Assembly: GCA_036506495.1 (NCBI GenBank)
Contig: DASXRQ010000003.1
Coordinates: forward strand, 1 to 23,949
From: DASXRC01 sp036506495
GTDB taxonomy: Bacteria > Actinomycetota > Actinomycetes > Mycobacteriales > Micromonosporaceae
DNA length: 23,949 nucleotides
Direction: 5' to 3'
Positions 14,348-22,297 of the stretch are shown in pieces. Numbering within the stretch: position 1 is the stretch's first letter; each line of letters opens with the position of its first letter. Position numbers and translations under genes: made by a program. Below the pieces are notes generated by a model, which saw only the letters and a list, made by a program, of their open reading frames with translations, had not been told where the DNA came from and searched no databases.

Positions 14348-16483
14348 CGGCCCGGGCAGCCAGGCCGGATCCGTGCCGACCGTCCACAGTCGCTGCGTGG
14401 CGCGCGACAGGTCCACGTAGAGCGTGCGCACGCCGGAGGCCCCGTCGGCGCGGATCTGTTCGGGCTCGACGAGCACGACGCCGTCGTACTCCATGCCCTT
14501 GGCCTCGAGGCTGGTGATCACCTGGAGCCGGGGCGCGGCGAGGTCGGCGACCCAGGCCGCGATCTCGTCGCGCCGCGGCACCGGCGCGATGACCCCGACC
14601 GTGCCCTCGACCTCATCGAGCACCGCGGCGGTGGCCTTGCGCACGGCGGCCGGCAGCTCGTCGGCGTCGACTACGCGGTGCTCGGGCGGCACGCCGGTCG
14701 ACCGGACCGCGCGCGGCAGCGCGACGTTGGGGGACACCTGCCGGATCACCGCCGCCGCGACCTCGAAGATCTCCGCCGAGTTGCGGTAGTTGGTCGACAG
14801 CGTGTACTCATGCCGTCGGCGCGAACCCAACGCCCGGTCGCGGGCGCGAGTCAGCTCGGTCGGGTCGCCGGTCCAGGCGGTCTGGGCCGGGTCCCCGACC
14901 ACGGTCCACGAGGCGAGCCGGCCGCGTCGGGCGAGCATGCGCCACTGCATGGGGGAGACGTCCTGCGCCTCGTCGACCACCACGTGCGCGTACTCCCGGT
15001 AGTCGTCGGGGCGCTGGACCGCCGTCGCGCGGGTGGCCCGCTGCCGGTCGGCGAACGTCGTGACCTCCTGCACGCCGTCGGCGACCTGGAATGTGTTGCG
15101 CGTGGCGCGCTGAGGCTGCCTCGGGCGGCCCAGCAGGTTGTCGAGCTCGTCGAGCAGCGCGACGTCGGCCACGGTCGGCCCATCGCTGGACAGCGACGCG
15201 TACGACGCGGCCAGCGCCCGGACCTCGGCGCGCGACAGGATGCCGCCGGCGTACCGGTTCAGCCGGACCGGGTCGGCGAGCCACCGCAGGACGTCCAGCG
15301 GACGCAGCATCGGCCACCACGCGCGCACGAACGCCCGGAACTCGGCCCGGTCGGCCAGCTCGTCCTCGAACTCGAACCTGCTCGGCCGCCGGTCCTCCGA
15401 TATCAGCTCCCGGGTCTGCGCCCACAGCGCCTCGAACAGGCCGTCGATGCCGACTCGGCGCACCTCGTTGCGCCGGGCGCCGCGGGGCAGCGCTCCGCGC
15501 CAGACCGCGGACAGCTCGTCGGTCGCCAGCCGGAGCAGTTTGCCGCGGTAGAGCAGACGCAGCTCCGTCGGTCCGCCCGGCCCGCGGTCCCGCACCGCGC
15601 GCTCCAACACTCGGCGCATCCGCAGCGAGCCCTTGGCCGCCGCCGTCGCGGTCGGATCGACGCGGGTGGCCGTGACGCCGTCGACCACCGAGCCGAGCGA
15701 CCGCAGGGTAGCCGCGTCCTCGCCGAGAGAGGGCAGCACCGCGGAGATGTACTCCACGAACAACGGCGACGGGCCCACGACCAGGATGCCGCCGCCAGCG
15801 AACCGGGCGCGGTCGGAGTAGAGGAGGTACGCCGCGCGGTGCAGCGCGACCGCGGTCTTGCCCGTGCCGGGCCCGCCCGACACGATCGTGACACCGGAGG
15901 CGGGCGAGCGGATCGCCTCGTCCTGCTCGCGCTGGATCGTCGCAACGATGTCCCGCATGCCACGGCCGGTGGTGCGCGCGAGGTTCGCGAGCATCGCGCC
16001 GTCGCCGACGATCCGCATGTCGCGCGGGGCGGCGGCCGGGTCGAGCAGGTCGTCCTCGATGCCGATGACCTTCTCGCCACTCGACTGGATCATCCGGCGA
16101 CGGACCACGCCGCGCGGGTCGGCCGCCGTCGCCTGGTAGAACGCGGCCGCCGCCGGCGCCCGCCAGTCGATCACAAGCGGTTCGGCGTCCTCGTCGCGTA
16201 CGCCCAGCCGGCCGACGTGGTACCCGGTGCCGTCGCGCAGGTCGAGCCGGCCGAAGACCAGCCCCTCGTGCTCGGCGTCGAGGGCGTGCCTGCGGCGGGC
16301 GGCGTGAAACACCATCGCGTCCCGCTCCACGAGGGAGCCGAACGTGCCGACCCGCGCGATCCGGTAGCCCTCGCGCTCGGCCCGCGCCGCGTCGAGTCGC
16401 AGCTGCTCTATGCGGGCGTACACGCGGTCGACGTGGCGCTGCTCGACGGCGATCTCCTGCTGCAGGACGTTGGCGTCGGTCAC
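14336..16483 (-). CDS. helD: HelD/HelR-type RNA polymerase recycling helicase (UvrD-like)
   Basis: This 715-residue protein has an N-terminal coiled coil (about residues 5-40) that in HelD enters the RNA polymerase secondary channel. The superfamily 1 core follows: Walker A GGPGTGKTAVALHR (about 203-216), helicase motif II VVDEAQDVSPMQW (near 500), then GDPAQTAW, YTLSTNYRNSAEI and the late LEAKGMEYDGVVLVEP and YVDLSRATQRL. Class II HelD proteins of actinobacteria remove RNA polymerase from stalled complexes. Their HelR relatives protect against rifamycins by displacing drug-bound polymerase. GTG 16483 is fixed by the GTGA overlap with the stop of the dedA gene. The frame is open further upstream, but that is antisense-like reading inside dedA. 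Resistance function is inference from the family. Confidence 0.9.
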   Translation of the reverse strand: MTDANVLQQEIAVEQRHVDRVYARIEQLRLDAARAEREGYRIARVGTFGSLVERDAMVFHAARRRHALDAEHEGLVFGRLDLRDGTGYHVGRLGVRDEDAEPLVIDWRAPAAAAFYQATAADPRGVVRRRMIQSSGEKVIGIEDDLLDPAAAPRDMRIVGDGAMLANLARTTGRGMRDIVATIQREQDEAIRSPASGVTIVSGGPGTGKTAVALHRAAYLLYSDRARFAGGGILVVGPSPLFVEYISAVLPSLGEDAATLRSLGSVVDGVTATRVDPTATAAAKGSLRMRRVLERAVRDRGPGGPTELRLLYRGKLLRLATDELSAVWRGALPRGARRNEVRRVGIDGLFEALWAQTRELISEDRRPSRFEFEDELADRAEFRAFVRAWWPMLRPLDVLRWLADPVRLNRYAGGILSRAEVRALAASYASLSSDGPTVADVALLDELDNLLGRPRQPQRATRNTFQVADGVQEVTTFADRQRATRATAVQRPDDYREYAHVVVDEAQDVSPMQWRMLARRGRLASWTVVGDPAQTAWTGDPTELTRARDRALGSRRRHEYTLSTNYRNSAEIFEVAAAVIRQVSPNVALPRAVRSTGVPPEHRVVDADELPAAVRKATAAVLDEVEGTVGVIAPVPRRDEIAAWVADLAAPRLQVITSLEAKGMEYDGVVLVEPEQIRADGASGVRTLYVDLSRATQRLWTVGTDPAWLPGPLAP

Positions 16484-17103
16484 GCAGTCGGCTCCAGCCG
16501 TGCCCCTCGCCGGGCCCGTCGCCGCAGCCACAGCGTGGTCAGGACGCCACAGAAGACCGCGATGACGAGCGCCAGCCACGACGCGTTCTTGAGCCACCGC
16601 TCGGCGGCGAGCCCGGCGTTGTAGAGCAGGAACGTCGTCCCGAATGCCCAGATCAGGCCGCCGGCGGCGTTCGCGACGAGAAACTTCCGGTACGGCACGT
16701 GCAGCGCCCCGGCGACCGGGCCGGCGAGGATGCGTAGCAGCGCGACGAACCGGCCGAAGAACACGGCCCACACGCCCCAGCGGGCGAGCAGCCGCTCGGC
16801 CCTGGCCAGTTGTTCGGGTCCAAGGTGTCTCGGGAAGCGGCGCCCGGCCCGGCCCAGGAGCGGCCGGCCGCCGCGCCGGCCCGCGGCGTACCCGAGGGAA
16901 TCGCCGGCGATCGCGCCGAGCGCGGCCGCGGTGGCCACGCCCCACGGATCGGTCAGCCCGGTGGAGGCGAGCAGCGACGCGCTGATGAGCGCGATCTCGC
17001 CGGGCAGCGGGACGCCCATGCTCTCCAGCCCGATCACGGCACCCACGACCAGATAGGTCGCGATCGCCGGCATCGTCGCCAGCCACACCTGCGCGTAGTG
17101 CAC
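16480..17103 (-). CDS. DedA-family membrane protein
   Basis: This 207-residue protein has the DedA (SNARE-associated) pattern: VVGAVIGLESMGVPLPGE near the start, GDSLGYAAGRRGG in the middle, and FFGRFVALLRILAGPVAG with a re-entrant helix, then ANAAGGLIWAFG and a last membrane helix near WLALVIAVFCG. DedA proteins handle membrane homeostasis; some act as lipid carrier (undecaprenyl phosphate or phosphatidylethanolamine) flippases. GTG 17103 is chosen because TACGGT (complement of 17111-17116) ends 7 bases upstream, giving a leaderless start; no ribosome binding site is present. The stop overlaps the helicase start as GTGA, so the membrane protein and HelD are one transcription unit. Confidence 0.9.
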   Translation of the reverse strand: MHYAQVWLATMPAIATYLVVGAVIGLESMGVPLPGEIALISASLLASTGLTDPWGVATAAALGAIAGDSLGYAAGRRGGRPLLGRAGRRFPRHLGPEQLARAERLLARWGVWAVFFGRFVALLRILAGPVAGALHVPYRKFLVANAAGGLIWAFGTTFLLYNAGLAAERWLKNASWLALVIAVFCGVLTTLWLRRRARRGARLEPTA

Positions 17104-17116
17104 GGCAGCGACCGTA
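17104..17116 (-). promoter_or_regulatory. Leaderless -10 element TACGGT for the dedA-helD unit
   Basis: TACGGT on the minus strand (17116-17111) is followed by 7 bases and GTG 17103. A loose -35 (CTGCCG) lies about 18 bases upstream. It should drive both dedA and helD. Confidence 0.5.
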
Positions 17117-17199
17117 CCTCGCGGGCGGGCCGGGCGGCAGCGGTCCGGTCGTGACCTGGGTCGCCCGGATCTGGGGCACCGCCGGCGGCCGCACGCCCG

Positions 17200-17838
17200 G
17201 TGAGTGACACTGCCGGCGTGACGAACACCGCGCTCCCGCCCGATGGGCGGCCCGGCCCGGCCGAGGCCCTGGCCGACCTGCTCGCCGGCAACCGGCGGTT
17301 CGCCTCGGGCCGGCCGCGGTACGGGCATCACGTCTCGGCGGCCGCCGCCGCGTCCGGCGGCCAGCGTCCGTACGCGGTCGTGGTCGGCTGCATCGATTCC
17401 CGGGTGCCGCTCGAGGCCGTCTTTGACCAGAACTTCGGCTCGATCTGCGTCGTCCGCTCGGGCGGCCACGTGCTGGACCGCGCGGTGCTCGGTTCGGTGG
17501 AGTTCGCGGTCGGGGAGCTAGGGGTGTCGTTGGTCATGGTCCTCGGCCACGAGCGGTGTGGTGCGGTCGCGTCCACGGTGGCGGCGCTGCGTACCGGTCT
17601 GCCTCCGATGGGGAACCTGGCCTACCTGGTCGAGGAGATCGCCCCTGCCGTGCTCGCGGCGGGGCCGGACGGCCTGGATGTTCAGGCCCGGGCCACGCAC
17701 GCCCACGTCATACGTACCGTGCGGCGGCTCGAGCGTGTCGAGTTGCTGATCGAGGCGGTGGCCGCCGGCCGGGTCGCCCTGGTGGGAGCGGTCTACGACC
17801 TGGACACCGGCCGGGTCTCCGTCGTCTCGGGCGAATAG
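17200..17838 (+). CDS. Beta-class carbonic anhydrase
   Basis: This protein of up to 212 residues has the beta-carbonic anhydrase zinc site and dyad. GCIDSR gives Cys64, the Asp66-Arg68 pair, and GHERCGA gives His117 and Cys120. The motif VRSGGHVLD-AVLGSVEFAVGELGVSLVMVLGH is typical of the family. It interconverts CO2 and bicarbonate in the cytoplasm and so can feed bicarbonate to carboxylases such as the acyl-CoA carboxylase at 20853-22277, though the two genes are not linked in an operon. Start choice is uncertain: GTG 17200 gives the longest reading without a ribosome binding site. GTG 17218 has GACACT 6 bases upstream and removes only six residues. A strong hairpin follows the stop by 8 bases. 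Confidence 0.9.
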   Translation: MSDTAGVTNTALPPDGRPGPAEALADLLAGNRRFASGRPRYGHHVSAAAAASGGQRPYAVVVGCIDSRVPLEAVFDQNFGSICVVRSGGHVLDRAVLGSVEFAVGELGVSLVMVLGHERCGAVASTVAALRTGLPPMGNLAYLVEEIAPAVLAAGPDGLDVQARATHAHVIRTVRRLERVELLIEAVAAGRVALVGAVYDLDTGRVSVVSGE

Positions 17839-17846
17839 TTTTCCGA

Positions 17847-17908
17847 GTCGATCTAGGGCGAATACTGGTGGGTGGAGATCAACTAGCCAGTATTCGTCCT
17901 AGATCGAC
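17847..17908. terminator. Long hairpin with 22-base arms between convergent genes
   Basis: The left arm 17847-17868 starts GTCGATCTAGG and ends GAATACTGG. The right arm 17887-17908 is its reverse complement except at one position, which would be a G-U pair in RNA. The loop is 18 bases. It starts 8 bases after the carbonic anhydrase stop and lies 74 bases from the stop of the convergent gene. A two-way terminator is the simplest reading. There is no T-tract, and the near-identity of the arms also fits a dispersed palindromic repeat. Confidence 0.7.
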
Positions 17909-17982
17909 ACGCCTTGACAGCGACTCGCAGAACTGCGCCCCGCCGCGTTATGCGGGCGGGGCGCCGGAGTGCCGCGGGACCG

Positions 17983-18312
17983 TCAGGCGGCGTCGAAGAC
18001 GCCCGCCTCGGCGAGACGCTTCTCGGTGGTGTCCCACCCGTCGCTCGGGTACGCGGAGGCGAGCGCGACCAGTTCAGCGCGGATTTTCGGGCCGTGACCC
18101 GCCGCGGTCAGCACCCGGATCTCCTCGACGAACTCGTCGGAGTCGGTGCGCAGGCGACTGGTCCTGCCGTTGGTCAGATTCCGCACGTACGCGTGCTTCC
18201 CGCTGTTGAGCGGGAGCAGGTACTTGAACTCGCCGAGCACGCTCAGGGCGCCACCGGTCGCCTGACCAGCCCGGACCGAGGCGCGCGCGGTCTTGGAGGT
18301 GTTGCTCGCCAC
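17983..18312 (-). CDS. Hypothetical protein, 109 residues
   Basis: I do not recognise this family. The protein begins ASNTSKTARASVRAGQATGG, then GALSVLGEFKYLLPLNSGKH, a probable beta-rich middle (AYVRNLTNGRTSRLRTDSDE) and a helical end (IRVLTAAGHGPKIRAELVAL, then WDTTEKRLAEAGVF). It has no cysteine, signal peptide or membrane segment. GTG 18312 is well supported by AGGAG 7 bases upstream (complement of 18320-18324), and codon bias is normal for the window. It stands alone, convergent with the carbonic anhydrase gene and divergent from the DUF3145 gene. The Lys/Arg-rich start suggests contact with nucleic acid or the ribosome, but that is only a guess. Confidence 0.7.
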   Translation of the reverse strand: MASNTSKTARASVRAGQATGGALSVLGEFKYLLPLNSGKHAYVRNLTNGRTSRLRTDSDEFVEEIRVLTAAGHGPKIRAELVALASAYPSDGWDTTEKRLAEAGVFDAA

Positions 18313-18416
18313 GGAGGTACTCCTTGCAGAGGAACGGGATGGGATGGACGGTAACGCGACCGCCGAAGGAAGGGTACACGAACCGGGCGCGGGTTCCGCA
18401 GCCCGCGAGCGGGCGC

Positions 18417-18493
18417 TGTGACGGACGTCTGGTCGGCGGGCCTGGCACTTTCGGGCGTGTTATTCCGGAATCTCTGGCGCACCATCCGTCACA
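18417..18493. repeat. Widely spaced inverted repeat TGTGACGGA / TCCGTCACA upstream of DUF3145
   Basis: Perfect 9-base arms lie at 18417-18425 and 18485-18493, 59 bases apart, and a 10-base palindrome ATTCCGGAAT (18462-18471) sits between them. All are in the 268-base region between two divergent genes. They could be paired operator half-sites, but no binding protein is implied by the sequence. Confidence 0.35.
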
Positions 18494-18580
18494 CCCGTCA
18501 TCATGGTCGTGCGCGGGCCACCCACCCGCCGCGGAGCGAGGTCGTTGGGGAAGACGCACCTCGGTCCCCGGGAGGTCACC

Positions 18581-19072
18581 GTGCCCACGCGTGGCGTCGT
18601 ATACGTCCACTCGACACCACTGGCGGTGTGTCCTCACGTCGAGTGGGCCATGGCGCGTGTCCTGGCCGCGCCGACGAGGCTCGAGTGGACCGCCCAACCC
18701 GTCGATCCGAGCACGCGCCGTGCCGAGTGCGGCTGGACCGGCCGGCCCGGCACCGGCGCGGAGCTCGCCGCCGCTCTGCGCCAATGGCCGATGATCCGGT
18801 TCGAGGTCACCGAGGAGCCGAGCGCCGGAGTGGACGGCGAGCGCTTCATGCACGTGCCCGGCCGGGGGCTGTTCCGGGCGGCCATCGGCGCGGCCGGCGA
18901 CATCCAGCTCGGCGAGGACCGGCTGCGCGCGATCATGGCGGCCGCGCGGACGCCGGAGGCGCTCGCGCACGCCCTCGACAAGGCCCTCGGGACCGCCTGG
19001 GACGCCGAGCTCGAGCCGTACCGGCACGCCGGCGACGGCGCACCGGTGACGCTGCTCACCAGGGTGGGCTGA
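18581..19072 (+). CDS. DUF3145 family protein
   Basis: This 163-residue protein matches DUF3145 closely in length and in its opening: PTRGVVYVHSTPLAVCPHVE, with EWAMARVLAAPTRLEWTAQP after it. The middle reads LRQWPMIRFEVTEEPS and the end LGEDRLRAIMA. DUF3145 is confined to actinobacteria and its function is unknown. It is often found close to fatty-acid synthesis genes, as here, where accD6, fabF and acpP lie about 2 kb away. GTG 18581 is set by GGAGG at 18571-18575, 5 bases upstream. There is no signal peptide, so it should be cytoplasmic. The link to lipid synthesis is by neighbourhood only. Confidence 0.85.
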   Translation: MPTRGVVYVHSTPLAVCPHVEWAMARVLAAPTRLEWTAQPVDPSTRRAECGWTGRPGTGAELAAALRQWPMIRFEVTEEPSAGVDGERFMHVPGRGLFRAAIGAAGDIQLGEDRLRAIMAAARTPEALAHALDKALGTAWDAELEPYRHAGDGAPVTLLTRVG

Positions 19073-19121
19073 CCCGGGCCGCTGCCTTGCCCCGGCCTGC
19101 CCCGACTGGTGGGATGTCGGC

Positions 19122-20843
19122 GTGTGCTCCCCCCGGCGCCTCCTCTGTGTGCTCGCTGCGCTCGTTGCCGTCCTGGCGCCGGCGGCCTGCGGCCACGGCC
19201 GGGAGCGCGGGTCGGCCGGCCCAACGCCGAGCGCGGCCGCGACGACGCCGGGGATCCCGCCGTCCGCCCAGGCCGACCCCGGGGTCCGGGCCGCGGCGCT
19301 GGTCACCCGGCTCTCCGACGAGGACCTGGTCGGGCAGGTGCTCATGCCGTACGCCTACGGCAGCTCGGCCACGCACGTCTCGGCCGGATCGGCCGCGGGT
19401 AACCGGAAGCTCGCCGGCGTGGCGACGCCCGCCGAGTTGGTAACCAAGCTGCGCCTCGGCGGGCTCATCCTGGTCGGCTTCTCCGCCGACGACCCCACGG
19501 CCTCCACGCAGCCCACGACGAACGTGGACTCGGTGCGGCAGGTCAGTGACCTGACCGCCGGTTTGCAACGGGCGGCCGCGCAGCTGCCGGCCGCGGTGCC
19601 GTTGCTGATCGGCACCGACCAGGAGTACGGCGCGGTCAGCAGGATCAAGGCCGGCGTGACCGTATTGCCGAGCGCCATGGCGTTCGGTGCAGCCGGCCGG
19701 CCCGCACTCACCGAGGCCGCCTGGCGGGTGGCCGGGGCCGAGCTCGCCGCGGTCGGGCTGACCGCCGACTTCGCGCCGGTCGCCGACGTGGTCGGCAACG
19801 CGCCCGGCGGAGCGATCGGCTCGCGGTCGTTCGGCTCCGATCCGAAGGCGGTCGCGGCGCAGGTGGCCGCGGCGGTGCGCGGGCTGCAGGCCGGTGGCGT
19901 TGCGGCCACCCTGAAGCACTTCCCGGGCCACGGGCACACGGCGGTCGACAGCCACACCTCGCTGCCGGTGCTCGCGCAGGGTCGGCCGGCGCTGGACAGC
20001 GGCGACCTTCCGCCGTTCACGACCGGGATGGCCGCCGGTGCGTGGATGGTGATGTCGGGGCACCTGGACGTGCGGGCCATCGATCCCGGCACGCCGGCGA
20101 CGTTCTCCCACGCGGTCCTCACCGACCTGCTGCGGGGCACGCTTGGCTTCGACGGCGTGGTGGTCACCGACTCGCTGGAGATGGCGCCGGCCCGCCGGTG
20201 GGCACCCGGTGAGGCGGCCGTGCGTGCCCTGCTCGCCGGCAACGACCTCCTGCTCATGCCCCCCGACCCGGTCGCCGCCTACCACGGTCTGCTCGACGCG
20301 CTGCACGACGGGCGGCTGCCCCGGGCCCGCCTCACCGAGGCGGTGACGCGGATCCTGACGCTGAAGTTCCGGGTCGCGGCACTCCCCGCGCCGGCTCTGT
20401 CCACACTGGACAGCGCCGCGCACCGAGCCGCGGCGCGGGCGGTCGCCGAGGCCGCGGTCACGCAGCTGCGCGGCCGGTGCGGCGGTCCGCTGGTGGGCGG
20501 GCCGGTCACGGTCACCGCAGCCAAGGGTCGCGGGCCGGCGGGTGCGGCGCTCGCGGCAGCGCTGCGCGCGGTCGGAGTGCGCGTGGTGAACTCCGGTGGC
20601 ACCGTCGTGCATCTCGTCGGGTACGGCGACGGCGCCGCCGACCTGCGCGCCGACGCCGCGGTCACGGTCGCCATGGACACGCCGTACGTGCTGGCGAGCG
20701 CGCGGTCGCCGGTGTTGATCGCGACCTACTCGTCGAGCGGGCCGTCCCTCTCGGCCCTGGCCGACGTGCTCGCCGGCCGCGCCGCCGCGCCCGGCCACTC
20801 GCCGGTGGCGGTGCGCGGGCTGCCGCGCTCGTCCTGTGTCTAA
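19122..20843 (+). CDS. Exported glycoside hydrolase family 3 protein (NagZ-like beta-N-acetylhexosaminidase)
   Basis: This 573-residue protein has an N-terminal export signal (PRRLLCVLAALVAVLAPAACG). It ends in a cysteine that might be lipidated, although the -3 residue is proline and the lipobox is poor. The GH3 N-domain spans about residues 60-400. LLIGTDQEYG is near 165, LKHFPGHG has Lys265-His266, followed by Asp-Ser-His (276-278), the general acid/base motif of the NagZ branch. VVVTDSLEM has Asp350 as nucleophile. A GH3 C-terminal domain, about 410-573, follows. The likely role is removing N-acetylglucosamine from cell-wall fragments outside the membrane. GTG 19122 begins the signal sequence; no strong ribosome binding site precedes it. 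The stop lies 9 bases from the stop of the convergent carboxylase gene, so the two transcripts collide. Confidence 0.88.
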   Translation: MCSPRRLLCVLAALVAVLAPAACGHGRERGSAGPTPSAAATTPGIPPSAQADPGVRAAALVTRLSDEDLVGQVLMPYAYGSSATHVSAGSAAGNRKLAGVATPAELVTKLRLGGLILVGFSADDPTASTQPTTNVDSVRQVSDLTAGLQRAAAQLPAAVPLLIGTDQEYGAVSRIKAGVTVLPSAMAFGAAGRPALTEAAWRVAGAELAAVGLTADFAPVADVVGNAPGGAIGSRSFGSDPKAVAAQVAAAVRGLQAGGVAATLKHFPGHGHTAVDSHTSLPVLAQGRPALDSGDLPPFTTGMAAGAWMVMSGHLDVRAIDPGTPATFSHAVLTDLLRGTLGFDGVVVTDSLEMAPARRWAPGEAAVRALLAGNDLLLMPPDPVAAYHGLLDALHDGRLPRARLTEAVTRILTLKFRVAALPAPALSTLDSAAHRAAARAVAEAAVTQLRGRCGGPLVGGPVTVTAAKGRGPAGAALAAALRAVGVRVVNSGGTVVHLVGYGDGAADLRADAAVTVAMDTPYVLASARSPVLIATYSSSGPSLSALADVLAGRAAAPGHSPVAVRGLPRSSCV

Positions 20844-20852
20844 AGCGGTGAG

Positions 20853-22277
20853 CTACAGGGGGATGTTGCCGTGCGCGCCGCGAGCGGCCGGGGCTCCCGC
20901 GAGCGCCTCGGCGATGCGCCGGCGGGTCTCCGTCGGCTTGATGACGTCATCGATCACGCCGATCTCCAGCGCGCGGTTGACGCCGCCCGCCACGCGGGTC
21001 TGGTCCTCGATCAGCTGGGCGCGCAGGCTCTCGCGCTCCTCGGCCGGTGCCGCGGCCAGCCTCTTTCGGTGCAGGATGTTGACCGCCGCGCTCGGGCCCA
21101 TGACCGCCACCTCGGCGTTCGGCCAGGCGAAGACCGCGGTCGCCCCGAGCGAGCGGGAGTTCATCGCGATGTACGCGCCGCCGTACGCCTTCCGCGTCAC
21201 CAGCGTGACCCGGGGCACGACGGCCTCGGCGAACGCGTGCAGCAGCTTCGCGCCGCGCCGCACGACCCCGTCCCACTCCTGGCCGAGGCCCGGGAGGTAG
21301 CCCGGCACGTCGACCAGCACGACCAGCGGTACGCCGAGCGCGTCGCACATCCGCACGAACCGAGCCGCCTTCTCGGCGCTCGACGCGTCGAGACAGCCGC
21401 CCAGTCGTAGCGGGTTGTTGGCGATCACGCCGACGGTGCGCCCGGCGAACCGACCCAGTGTGGTGACGATGTTCGGCGCCCACTTGGCGTGCAGCTCGAC
21501 GCTGTTGCCGGCACCGTCCTCGTCGAACAGCGCCTTGACCAGTGGCTTCACGTCGTACGCTCGGTTCGCCCGAGCGGGCAGCAGCGTGGCCAGGTCGGTG
21601 CCGTCCGCGACGTCGGCCGGCGTGATCCGGCCCTGGTGGCCGAGCAGCGCCGCGAGCTTGCGGCCCTCGGCCAGCGCGCTCTCGTCGTCCTTTGTGGTCA
21701 CATGCACCACGCCCGAGCGCCGGCCGTGCGGCTCGGGGCCGCCCAGGCGCTCCATGTCCACCTGTTCGCCGGTGACCGACCGGACGACCTCCGGACCGGT
21801 CACGAAGATCCGGCCGGCCCCGCTCATCACCACGATGTCGGTCAGCGCGGGACCGTACGCCGCGCCGCCGGCAGCCGGGCCGAGCACGACCGAGATCTGC
21901 GGTACCCGGCCGGAGGCGCGAACCATCGCGGCGAACACCTGCCCGACCGCGTCCAGCGCGACGACGCCCTCGGCGAGCCGGGCGCCGCCGGAGTGCCACA
22001 GCCCGAGCACCGGCACGCGCTCGCGCACCGCGGTGTCGATGGCGTCCACGACATGCCGACACCCCTCGGTGCCCATCGCGCCGCCCATCTTGGTGGCGTC
22101 GGTGGCGAACGCGATCGCCGGCGTACCGCCGATCTCGCCGCGGGCCCACAGCACGCCGGAGGCGTCACGCGACATCGACAGGCGCAGCGAGCCCTGGTCG
22201 AAGAGGGCGCGCAGCCGTACCTCGGGGTCCCGATCTTCCACGGTGGACGTATCGGACGCGACGGGGGTGGTGGTCAC
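20853..22277 (-). CDS. accD6: Acyl-CoA carboxylase beta subunit (AccD6-like)
   Basis: This 474-residue carboxyltransferase subunit has the paired oxyanion-hole regions of the crotonase-type fold. HSGGARLAEGVVALD is at about residues 95-109 and GPAAGGAAYGPALTDIVVM at 133-151. In the second half are VDVPGYLPGLGQEWDG and YGGAYIAMNSRSLGA. It lacks about 45 residues present in typical PccB proteins. Mycobacterial AccD6, which closes the fabD-acpM-kasA-kasB-accD6 operon, is about 473 residues, so length and position agree. With a biotinylated alpha subunit (not in the window) it makes malonyl-CoA for the genes upstream. GTG 22277 has GGAGG 5 bases before it; the TTG further upstream does not. It lies 20 bases after fabF. 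Confidence 0.92.
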   Translation of the reverse strand: MTTTPVASDTSTVEDRDPEVRLRALFDQGSLRLSMSRDASGVLWARGEIGGTPAIAFATDATKMGGAMGTEGCRHVVDAIDTAVRERVPVLGLWHSGGARLAEGVVALDAVGQVFAAMVRASGRVPQISVVLGPAAGGAAYGPALTDIVVMSGAGRIFVTGPEVVRSVTGEQVDMERLGGPEPHGRRSGVVHVTTKDDESALAEGRKLAALLGHQGRITPADVADGTDLATLLPARANRAYDVKPLVKALFDEDGAGNSVELHAKWAPNIVTTLGRFAGRTVGVIANNPLRLGGCLDASSAEKAARFVRMCDALGVPLVVLVDVPGYLPGLGQEWDGVVRRGAKLLHAFAEAVVPRVTLVTRKAYGGAYIAMNSRSLGATAVFAWPNAEVAVMGPSAAVNILHRKRLAAAPAEERESLRAQLIEDQTRVAGGVNRALEIGVIDDVIKPTETRRRIAEALAGAPAARGAHGNIPL

Positions 22278-22297
22278 AGCAACCTCCAAGGGTCGGG

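Noticed and set aside
16484..17194. An upstream extension of the helD frame covering dedA
   Set aside because: dedA is the true gene there (membrane motifs, -10 box, GTGA overlap); the extension is shadow reading in another frame.
17104..17199. A rifamycin-associated element upstream of the helD unit
   Set aside because: I looked for the paired inverted repeat usually associated with HelR genes and did not see it. The control of this helicase is probably not the rifamycin type.
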